From contig NC_133170.1 in the NCBI RefSeq assembly GCF_040802235.1, positions 201,001-265,000 of the forward strand: a stretch of DNA of 64,000 nucleotides, in the 5' to 3' direction. Positions within the stretch are counted from its first letter, which is position 1. Every line of letters starts with the position of its first letter. The notes beneath the pieces are model-generated. The model searched no databases, had not been told where the DNA came from, and saw only the letters and a program-made list of their open reading frames with translations. Positions 40,201 through 52,200 of this stretch are shown in pieces. Source of the stretch: Manis javanica. Taxonomy: Eukaryota > Chordata > Mammalia > Pholidota > Manidae. The translations under genes were made by a program, and so were the position numbers.

Positions 40201-43200
40201 AAATAACATAAGGCACATAATAAGGGTTCCATCCATGCTTCCAACCTCCCCAGCTATTGATTCAAGATCCATGTCTCCGAGCCCTCCTGGTTTTTTTAAA
40301 TGAACATTTTTGTAATTATAAGACAAATACATGCTAATGTGAAAAACTAAAGCATTACATAATTATACTAATTATAAAGAAATGCTTCTGTAAATTACCC
40401 TTAGAAATAGCTAGGGCAGGTTTTTCTCTATGCCAATTTAACAAATACATCATCTTACGATATAAGTGCATCATCTCTTTTGTGATGCATTATCTTATGA
40501 TACTGACTTGCAGCTTTTTTTATTTCACAGTATGCCTTGGATGTATGTGCGTATTCTTTTTAATGGCTTCCAGGTTTTCCATTATACAAAAGCTCCTTAG
40601 TTGGTTTACTGAGCCCCTTATTGATGAACAGTTGAGTTGTTTCCAGTTTTTCACTACTACAAACAGGGCTGCGATAAATAAACTTGCACAAGATCTTGCA
40701 AAGTAACTCTTTTTGATAAATGAAATCACTGAAAGTCACTAGAGTGATTTCTAGAATGCAGCAATTCCTTTAATAACCTTTATCCAACTATCCTTGCCCC
40801 TGATGATGGGTAGTTGGTAAGCAGATAAGTAAAATCTAGGCATATCTCAATGATTTGTGTTTATTTCTTTTCATGTTTCTATGTATTAAGATTACAATCC
40901 TGGATAGAATTTGGCAGTAACGCAAGAATTGTTTATTTTATTGGTTTGGGGCCCCAAGCATGTAAGTCCTCCAACTCCCCCAAGCAGGCTGCTTTCCATT
41001 TTCAGCCTTATCAGGATTTAAAGTATCAAACATTTGTAGGATCAGTTCATAGTTGATCTCCTGTCCTGGCTTGGACAACTGAGATCTGGGTGCACACACA
41101 TTCAGCCTAAGCCCGGTAGGCAGAGTGGCCACAGCATTGCCTTTTATCCAAAATGCAGCTACTCTTATGCTTCTAAACAATGGAACAGGCTGTAAAGTAG
41201 CCTCTCGGGTGAGGCTCATGCAAAGGGAGTGTGACTTTAGAAGAGAAGGATGGGATTTCATGGCCCACCCCTGAAAATGCCCTCACTTGGTCACTTTATA
41301 TGGTTAATGGTTCCTTTGGCCTAAAGGAAATCACCTGTATTTCTGTATTCAGAGCAAGTCCACACCTCTCAATCCCCTGAAAAATTACTATTTATTTGCC
41401 ACAGATGTTTCAACATTAGCAGAACAATGCTGACATTACCAGACAGGACAGAATCATTCTGAATTTTCAAAGACCAAACACATTAACAGCGGTGACATCA
41501 CTGAAAGTCAGCAATTAATAAAAAAAATAAAGTCACTGAGCCGGGTAATCAGAAATATCGTCTCTGTTTACACTCGTTAAGATTTAGCTTTAGCCAAGGT
41601 CTTTGTAAAGATTAACCAAGTAATGTTTACAGAAGACACATCAGGTATTGTGAAAATCATTCCACTTCAGAAAAGAGAAGAAACACTGGCCAGCAATCAG
41701 CGATCTCATATTTTGGGTGACCTGTCACTTTCAAGCTGGGTGATCTTGGGCCTGTCACTTGAGCTCTCAGAACCTTTATATCCTCAGCTATGGAATGAAA
41801 CTGTACATCCTGCTGTTTCTCGTAGCCTTTCCGCCAATCAAATGGAGTAAAGCACATGGGGAATTATCACCATTATTACTTTTGTTTGAGGTTCAATATT
41901 TTTAAACTATTAATAGTTCAATTTGCAACTTTCAGTAAAGATATCTGCTTTAAGTGTCTGTTAGCAAAAGTTCACCAGAAGGAGGTAGTGCACTTAAACT
42001 TTGCAATGCAAAACTTGTCGGTTTTTAATTTAAATAAATTTTACTTAATTTATTTGACTATATGTCAAATACCAAATTAGTTATTTTACCTCACTGACTG
42101 GATAGACATGAGAAGGGATGTTGCACAAATCCCTACAATATTAGGCAAAATTGTATGTTATGTGTATATATGCATACATACAGTTTTCCAGGACAGGGTT
42201 TACAGATTTCATCAGATTTTCAGAAGAGAACATGATCACACATTTATCACATCTCAAGAAATTTTGCCACTTTGCATAATTTTTTTATTTGGCCAAAGGG
42301 AAAGTAGGACACAGAGAGTCAGAATCTTCCCTGACAAAGGTAGGAAAGGCTCCTGTCCCTTGAAACCTTCTGTCAAGCCCTGCACTGCAGCGTGAACACC
42401 AGGGGCTGGAACGTTGTGTGCCCCTCGGGAAGTGCAGGGGACCAGGCTGGCACCCCCCGGGGTGAGCCGGTGATGTCTGCCCTCCCCCGGCCCAGGCCCT
42501 TGCTGCCCGACCCGTGCGCATGTTGTAGGCTCCACAGCACGTGCAGGACAGGCTCCAGCTTATGCCCGATGAGGGAGGAGCTCAGAGAAGCTTCGCTGGA
42601 GACCTCAGAGCTGGATTTAATAGAGTCGGCGTTGACAGTCAGCCAGGTTCCGTAAGCAAGGGCCAGAGGGCCAGAGGCTGTTCTTTGAAGAACTTGGAAG
42701 CAGCACAGGATGCTAGGTGGGTGGCCTGTCTTTCCCTGGGGGTTCGGTGCTCACCTTGCTGAGGACGGATGTCCCAGGCGCCAGCACTTCCCTCAACCTG
42801 CCTGTGCTCTTGCTACATGCACACTTCTAAGCTGTCACGTTTTCCATTCTAGCAATGTCAAGCTACCTCTTTATCATTAAATACGAACTACCTGAAGTAA
42901 TCAGAGCATTCATGGGACTTGAAGAAAATACAGGGTATGTGTTCTGTTCTCTCTGTTAAGTGACTTGTCCCCTTGGTCTTTCTGAGCCTAACACTCTTTT
43001 CTGTCCTTCTTTCCAGAGAATGGTACCTCAACGGCAACTACCTCGTCATATTTGTGTCTGTTGGAGTCATTCTTCCACTGTCTCTTCTTAAAAACTTAGG
43101 TAAAGTCATTGAATTTTTCTTTCATTTCATGTTGCAGTTGGTAAGCTGGTTGTAGATGCCATATTCACCTTCCAGAATTTCTCTGCTGACCCTAGGTTAC

Positions 43201-46200
43201 CTTGGTTACACCAGCGGATTTTCTCTGACCTGCATGGTGTTTTTTGTCAGTGTGGTAAGTGATTTTTTGACATGATCCTTGTAGCTTGGTGAGCATGCGA
43301 TGTTTCTATGCCTAAATTAGTGTTCAAGCACCTCGCTAGCGTGAAATAGTTCTCACATCATAGGCCATTTTCTTGAATTCTAATTTGGAATGAGAAAAGA
43401 ACAGTCATGAGTTTAAAAATAGTTGAGTTAGAATGCCAGGGTCGTTGCTCATAGTGCGTTCTCGGCCCTCTGCACGTGCACGGGACAAAGGGGACGCTTC
43501 AAGCAGTGACAGCAATCCAGTATTTACAGAGGAGGAGAACGTGAAGAATCCCGAGAGAAACGACTAGGGTATAAAATTAGCCATAAGTTCAAGAATCAGC
43601 TGTTTTCTCTTAGTCATTTCCCCCATGAAGAGAGAGCAACACAGTGGATTCAAAGAAGAAATCCTTCTCTCTACCACCCCACTCCCCACCAAAAGGGGGA
43701 ATTTCTTATAATATGATGGATGCCAAATCGTATACTGTGTCTCCCCCAAAGAGGCAAAGGACAAAGGGGAATTTTTGATAGCCCTTATTATCACTGGTTT
43801 GACGAAATAAAAGATATGAAATGTAGCAAGGAAATGATCATCTTTTTCATGGAAGAAAATGAAGCTTAGGATGGATTTATGCAAAATACTATTTTATTAG
43901 TATTATGGGGCAGAGATGCCAAGCAGAATGCCAGCTCCCCTTAGAACAGTGACCAGAGGGGATCCCGGCCGCCCAGAGGCTCATGGGAACCCTCAGCAGC
44001 AGCCCCTCACCTCTGCCCTGTAAGGCACACATACAGATTTGTTTTATTGTTCTCCCCAAAAGGCTAACTGGTTTTTTTTAATGACTGGGTCTAGGTGATT
44101 TACAAGAAATTCCAAATACCCTGCCCTCTGCCCATTCTGGATCATACTGCTGGAAATGTGACATTCAACAATACGCTTCCAGTGCACCCGGTAATGTTGC
44201 CCAACAGCTCTGAGAGCAGCGGCGTGGACTTCATGCTGGATTACACCCGCCAGAGCCCTGCAGGGCTGGACGGGAACCAGGCCAAGGGCTCTCCTCCCGG
44301 GACTGGAGTAGAATATGAAGCTCAAAGTGACGACAGATGTCAACCCAAATACTTTGTGTTCAACTCGCGGGTAAGCGGAAGGCCTGGGTCTGAAGAGCCT
44401 GGTAATGTGGCCCCTAGTTTTCGTCATAAGCCAAAGCCGAGCTGGCCTGGGATTGCCGTGTGAATGGAGTGCTAACCATGTGCTGTCTTTGTCTTTCAGA
44501 CGGCCTATGCAATTCCTATCCTAGCGTTTGCCTTTGTGTGCCACCCCGAGGTCCTTCCCATCTACAGTGAGCTTAAAGAGTAAGGCAGCCACCATTCCAG
44601 CATTCTAATTGCTTTGCAAATGTGCTCATTATGTTCAAAGGTGCTTTACACAGAAGCAGGGTGCATAGCTTTCTCTTCAGGAGGAGCATGTGCTATCCAC
44701 ACTCATCAGCATCGTGCTTTAACCAGACAGGTATAAATCAGCTCCCTTCTCTCCTGTTCCTCGGCCCTAATTGTCCAGGGGAAGAGTTCAGGGCAGCAGG
44801 AGGAGGAGCCAGTGGGGATTTTGGCAGCTATGGGAAATTTGAACTTGCATTTTGTTGGGAAGCATGATGTCACCTGAACTGGAAATGTCACACCTATGCA
44901 GGCCAAAAATATGGTCAAGGTGGTCCAGCGAGGCCACTGGTGTCACCTGTGTTCATGGCCTCACCCTCGTCCTTTACCACAGGGATGAGCCAGTATCTGG
45001 CCTCATGGTCTTATCTGTACAATGCAGACACTGGCTACACAGTCGTTTCTCCCAGCTGACGTTCTGTGATTCGTTGACACTCTCCTCTTTGAGGCTGTTG
45101 ACACGACGTGGGGATAGAGCGGGCCCACTAGAGCAGCTTTCCCCCCACTCCGAGGTCCTGAATCCCAGCTTCCCTGACCTCAACATCATGACCTCAGCCT
45201 TCATTCTCACTAGTAAGAATCACTTGCCCCATAAACTCTGATTTATGTCATAAATTCTTGGAACACTTTCAATTATTTTAACGTCCTGGATTTACATGGA
45301 GAATCACATAGAGCAGTTTTGTTAAACCTGGTCTTGGCCAGAAGACCGAGAAGGGACCGCAGCTCTGTAGAGGCCTGACAACCGCCTGCACAGCTGCCCA
45401 GGGAGCAGGGGGGCCTTCTGGTCCTCTGAACTTGCCAAGTGCTGCCCTGAGTGTAGTGGGTCCTGGTCTGCATGACGTCCGCCCCGCTACGAAACGTGAG
45501 GGCTTTCCACATTGGGGAAACAGTCTGACCTCCTGTTACCTCCGTGGATACTCAGTAGACACGCTTACTCAGCATGAAATAAACTGGTCCCTTTTAGGAC
45601 AACATTGTTTAAGAAAAAAGCAGAAACAAATCATCCATAGTTCTGGGACAAATTTACATAAGCTATGTTTCTGCACTAGAAACATGGTTTTATAATAGCA
45701 ATACAGACATATTCTTTCATCGTTTTTAAAATCTTAGTTGTAAAAAAGTGATATTTTCACAAGTTAAAAAAGAAATGAAGCTCAGTGTTGTTTCCGTGCT
45801 CTCAGCCGGTCCCAGAGGAAGATGCAAACCGTGTCGAATGTTTCCATCACTGGGATGCTGACTCTGTACGTGCTGGCCGCCCTCTTTGGTTACCTGACCT
45901 TCTATGGTAGGTCGCTCTGTCAGAGTTACTGTCTTGTGCAAATCCTGGTCGGACTGATCATAAACCCGCATGAGTATGATTCTTTTACCTTCTGCAGGCA
46001 TCATTATCTACAGCTACTTGATTCACATGCCATTTGGCCTTGTCACTTGACCTAAGGAAATGGGGTTTGAACCCAGCCTGGCCGACAGGTTACAGTTTGT
46101 GAATTCACACATATTTTATAAAAAAACATCCCTCAAATTTAATTATTTTCCTTAAGGGATGGATTCTATTTCTCTGGCTTGACTCCATAGGCCATTTTAA

Positions 46201-49200
46201 GCTAGAAGCAGTGAAAGTGAATCCAATTGCATGTTGTAAAGCTCTTTGGGTGTGATAATTAACTACCAAGAAAATGGCAGAAAAAGCACAAAGTCCTTGA
46301 ATTGGAACCTGCTCCTTGTTTTTTCCAGTCAAGGAGAATCTGGGGGCTTGAAGTGTTAGGCAGATTATCCGGCTTACCCCTTTCTGTTCTGTCACAGAGA
46401 ATGGTTTCCTAAGACGACAGAATTCCCTTCAATCTGGAAATATGCTATTAAAAACAAGTGACTATGACCACGTTAGAGTAAATGCCTAAAACATTTCTTC
46501 TATGGTATCTTAACAAGACACAAAAGGGAAAGGATGGCTCTTCCCTTCCATGAGCCGTGACCCTGCTGTCAGATTTCAGGGGTGCAAACGTTGATCTGGC
46601 GGGGCATGTCCATGGTAACTGACATTATCAACATATTTTTAATATAAACCTCAAGTTTTTTGGATTTTTTCCTGACTTGGTAAGTTAAATTTGTTGCAAG
46701 ACAAGTTGTGGAGGAAAAGACTGGGTACGGGCATCATTTTCTGGGGTTTCCTTCTCTTTGACTAATACTTGGCCATTAACTGGGCTCTTGTGTTAGCTAA
46801 GGTCTCAGCTCCCTACTGGCTGTGAATTGATGAAAGATCAGTACTGTCGAAGGTATTTTTAAGCCCCCTTTGTCTGATTTTGAGCGAGTAGTGGGAAAAC
46901 CAAACATCTGATCCTATAACATCTTCCTGCCTTTTGTGTCTGGAATTCTGAACGAATGTGTTTACCAGGAGGGCAGTATCTAATCTTACAGCAATTTTCA
47001 CTGGGAGCCCCTGTAAAAATCACACTAATTCTTGCCTGTTACTTATTTTTAATGACTCTAAATGGTTTTGTAAGACAAGCAAAACCTTGAGAAAATCTAG
47101 AAATATGTTATCAGTGTCATGATGGAGCCATACTGTTGAGCCTGATTCATCATCACTTGCACTCGGGTCTCAGACGAGGTTTGCAGAAGCTGCATCAGAG
47201 CTCACTGGGCAGGCGGTGCAGGTGGCAGTGCAGGGCAGGAGCTGGCCGTTCATCCCCCTCTACCTGTGTCACAAGGCTTCTGTACAGTGGAAAGAGATTC
47301 GTCATGGCGCACCTGAGGGTACAAAGGAGTAAGAGCAGAGCTGTGATCTCAGACCAGCGTCTGTACTGGGTCTGAGAGAAAGTCCCCTGGCTGACAAGCC
47401 CAGAGGTGGGATGAGGGTGGACATGTCCAGACCTCCAGGCCTGGGCCCTTCCTGCCTCCCTGTGCGCCCTCTCTCTCCGAGGCTGGAGGTGACTCGGTGA
47501 TGCCGGGTGACACGATCTCCTCCTGCTCGTAGGAGAGGTTGAAGACGAGCTGCTCCACGCCTACAGCAGGGCCTGCACGTTTGATGCCCCCCTCCTCGCG
47601 GTGCGGCTGGCTGTCCTCGTGGCCGTGGTGCTCACTGTGCCCATCGTCTTGTTCCCAGTAAGTACCTGACCCAGTGGAAGGGCCCTGCCTGGCCCCAGGT
47701 TAGTACCTGTGCTCTGGGTGAGTGTGCGTTGTGACACCCACGGGCATTTCTGTGCAGCATTTTGGAGCCACTCAAAACGGACCATGTGATATGTAAACAC
47801 AGCAAGTACGTTTAGATGTTTTATTTTTATTTTGGGGATGCATACATAAAAAAAATTTTTATATTGAGGTACATACAGTAAAAATGCACAAACTTTAGTT
47901 TATAGCTTGATAAATTTTGACACATATATATTTGTGTAACCATTGCCTAGATTAAGATTTTTTTCAAGGGAAAAATAAAATGAAAAACTTTACATGTATT
48001 TTCCAGCTTTACTAAGGTTGAAATTTTTAAATTCAGATTTGAAAAGCAGATCTTCAGCTTCTGTCTTGTGGGTAGCAGAAATGAGTAGAAATTCATGTAA
48101 CTTCTGAAAGTTCAGAGCCAAAACCACAGCAATTTCCAAATCATACTGCATTTCCGCCACAGTCCTGAAGGTGTTTAACTTTGTCCCATTAGTCATGCTT
48201 CAGAAACATCCAAAAGTCACCTCATTTAACCAGGTTCCTTGAAGGCTAATGAGAAGGGAATCATGCTAGTAAATTCTGTTCCAGAACCAAATTTCTTGAG
48301 AACGGTTGTGCCATCCACTGTATGCCCTCTGGCCCCAGGCTGACTCACCCCTCCCGTCTCGGCACCTGCTGCTGGTGTCGGTTGTAGGGACGGAGGAGCC
48401 AGGCTGGTGGGGGGCTGCGTGAGCTAAATCACACCTGTGGATGGACACAGGCCCATGCCTTCCTGCCAGCTCTTCTTTCATAAACACTGAATTTACTCAT
48501 TCATCTTAGGGGGCAAATAAGCGACTCAGTAGCCAGCCCTGTCCAGAACAGAATGCTACGCAGGCCCAGTGCATGAGAGCTGCTCAGGGGCACTGTGGTC
48601 ACTCTGAATGCAGCTTGTGCCCTGAAATATTCTGTCACATTCCGTCTTCCTGAGTGCATGAAATCAGATCCTTGTTACTATGGCAGTGAATGTTTTACTC
48701 TTAAATAATGTCTTGCCTCTCATATATCTGGAAGTATTTCGAATGACATGCACTCCGTCATGGGTACAAGGCGGAAAATAGCTGTAGACAGAAAGAAATT
48801 TTACCCTACATGGCACCCTAAGTAAACAGTGTTGCCAGAAAAAAGAACTATCTAGAGCTCTTCTCTTTGTGGGTAAAGACATCACTGAATTTTGGCACAT
48901 AGTAGGCACATCATTACTGAATCCAAATTGATGAAAGTCTGTTATATTCTTCTGTGCTCATGACCCTAAACGTAGTACTTTCCGGTGGTGGCCAGGGGCA
49001 CGGTGGCCTGGGCAGGTCACTCAGCTCCTCACAGGGAGCTGGACTAAAGCAGAGCTCCAGGCAGACACGGAGGGTTGCAGTCCCGGCAGCAGGAGTAAGT
49101 CAGCCTTTCATTTGTTTACCGGTGGCCATTTCACCTCCACCCTAAAACTCCAGACCTTGCCCTAGAAATCCTTCCCTGGCATACCAGATAAGGCCCTGGT

Positions 49201-52200
49201 ATAAAGCGACCATCAGTAGTTTGGAAACATCTCCCATTTTATACCCATGAGAATCAAAACTGGCCATTAGAACAAAGTTCAGAAAAATAACTGACTGCTG
49301 TCCATTAAGTATTTTCACTCAACATCAGCATTTCTGGACATCTTTGTATGACATTCTGCCTTGGGCCACGCACTGAGTTGATGTCCCCGGAGATGCACAC
49401 AGTGACTGACATTGGATGAATTCAATGATGTTTGCTAAGAAAAGCTGTCTCCAAAAGAATACTGCTTTTCTAGCAAAAACACAGGCCACCGCCTTGCCTG
49501 ACATCCGCCATGACCCTCAGGTTGAGTGAGGATCTGGGTTAAGTGAATCATGCCTCCGTGGATGTGACGGTGACATGAAAGTAGGGCCAGCTCCAGTCCC
49601 AGCCCCACAACTACATTCAGATGCTTTTCCGGCAAAGTGGTAGAAGTTGTTAGTGGTATTTGTGTCTCTTACGACTTAGAGCCCCAATCTTTAGTGTCAG
49701 ACACCAAGTCACAGCGCCACGCCCCTGAGAGGCTGCTTTGAATTAAGCTCATAACCAGGAACAAGTTAACTGGCTTTGCCTTGATGCCCCCACATACAAA
49801 CCAAGACCAAATCCTGGCCAAACCCGTCATTTTAGGTGTTTCTTGCCTTCTGCTTCATTCACCATGAAGTGCTCTCCTTCGGGGCCCAGGAGGAGCTGAC
49901 AAGGGGGGGTGTTGCTGGGTGGCCAAATTTTTTTCTGATTTCTCCATTTACTATTTTCTCCTGTTAGGTTTTTTCCTTCTTAGTAAAAAGCACACGGGGA
50001 CTGCTTGGAATGACTGTTGAATAGATGAAGTGAACTAATAAAACTCCAGCTTTTTCACTAGCAGTTCAACATCCCTTTTCTCTTTCTCAGTGGGAATGGG
50101 GGTGGGGGTGGGGGTGGAGGTGGGGGCTCTGGGGACTGTGTCTCATTCCCAAGGACTGTAAGGCCGTTCTAGCCCATGCTTCCCTTTGTGCTGTAAAGCT
50201 CACACATCTCCAAGAAGAACAGAGGCCCAGATAACCTTAGTGCGTTTGCCCAGAACACAGGCTCAGATTCCACCCGCCACGCCTTAGAAGAGGCACATCA
50301 GATTCTTTAGCTGCTTGGGCTGCATTTTATTGCAGCAAAGCTATGCTTTTCCTGCTGGCTACCAGCAGAGCCCCTATTCTGCCGCAGATGCAGATGCAGG
50401 CATGAAATGAGGCTGGTGCCGCTGTGAACAAGACTACACCGACAGCCTGTCCGGCAGCCCTACAGAGGGAAACTGACTGCTGAACGACAGAATTACGTGT
50501 TAAGAGTTCAGAACCAACACTCCCACCTCCCACTCAGCCTCCCCATTTCTGATGTTTACAGGGTTCCCACATTAGAACATAGCCCCTCCTACCTGGCTCT
50601 TGTTCAGACAGATCTTCCCTAGAGCTGCACAGAGCTCTTCTGGAATCACCCTGGGTAGGAGGCTATGGCTGTTGCTAGGGACTCCCCCACCCTTAGCACC
50701 TGACCCACATTTCCAGGTGCTTATCAGTTTGTGTCAGTAGAGAAAAGGGCACTTAGATAAGTGAACAGCCAATAGCCCAGGAAAGGAGACATGCCAGGAC
50801 TTAGATCCCAGGCTCAGCCTGAAGGCAGCATTTTAGCCTGGAATGAACAGCATGCTCCATCTATTCTCTCCCACCACCAGCAGCCACTACCTCCCAATTG
50901 CCCCCAGTGTGCCCTGTTTAGGACACACTAGCCACTCTCTGCCTTTACTTCTGTTTGGGGTTTTGTTTTCCAGATACACTAACAGGAGGAGGTTTTCACC
51001 ATCCGCCCAGCCCATGGTTGCTGTGAGCCTTCTGTGCTCACGCCACTAGGCCAAGCCTCAGTCTTTCTGGGAGCCGGGAGGCCTTAGGAAACCTCATGTC
51101 CTTTCCAAGGCCCTGTATGTGTGCATTTGCCTCCACCTCAGCTTATTGAATTAAATGCATTTTAACAAAGGACTAAAAAGCATACATGTTGACTTTTCTG
51201 CATGGAAATAACCTGTGTTCTATGTGTTTATTACGTAAGTTTAGCGCTTTTAGACAAATCCTCAAGTACTGTGTCCATACCACAAAAAGCTTATATTAAG
51301 CCTACTAATTAGATCAGTTTGGGCAATATGAACAAGCACTAGTTGTAGGTCATGATGCAGAATTTATGGGCTGTTGGGAGAATGAATCAGACCATTTGGC
51401 CTCTTGGTCTGCTTGTCAGAGTGCGTTTCATAATTCTCACTGATCCAATTTTTTTATTCCTTTCCAAAGCCACTCTCAAACTGCTTCCAGAGACTACCTG
51501 GGTTGCCATTCTGGAAATGAAATTGCCTTTGAAACTGAAACAAGTGGCTTTAATTCTGGTGGCGTGCTGTGAAAGCGCCACCTTAGAAACTGCAGGCAAC
51601 TTTGTGCTGTCCATACATGTGGTCTGGTCATTCATATGTAGGTTCCAAAACATATTTTACATTTTCTCTTTTACCCGAGTTCCCATCTCCCCACCATTGA
51701 GAGGCTCAGAAATATAATTTCAAAGCGAAAATCAATTCCAGCATTTCTAAAAATGTGACGTCCTAGCTTAACTGAAGTGGGCACTTATCAAAAAGCCAAT
51801 AGACTAATTCCACTAAGTCAAAAAGTATCCTCTAAGAGACCAAAGAGTATTTTCAATTTCCTTAAGCTGTTCAAACATAAACAGCACAACCCCCTCCCCT
51901 GCGCCCGTCCCCTGCCCTCCAGAAGGCCCTCTCCATCCAGTTACATCAGGTGACTTGAGCTTTTACACACGGAACCTCCCTTGACCCTTTGCCTACTTAC
52001 TTCAGACCCTAAAATAGGCCTGAACTCTGCCAAGGCTCCTGAAGGGAGGAAAAGGATTTTGTTCGGGAAGAATTTGTGCTGTCCAGTTTAATGTTTTGAG
52101 TGTCTGCTGCATGCGGGACACTGAACTAGAAACTGAGGAATGTTATGATTGTTCAGTCCTGTTCCTTGCATTTTATGCATCTTTACTTGGGGTGGCAGAA

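Noticed and set aside
47136..47375. A possible additional SLC38A4 exon in the GC-rich end of intron 11
   Set aside because: Exons 11 and 12 join in phase to give the expected 547 residues, leaving no gap in the protein.
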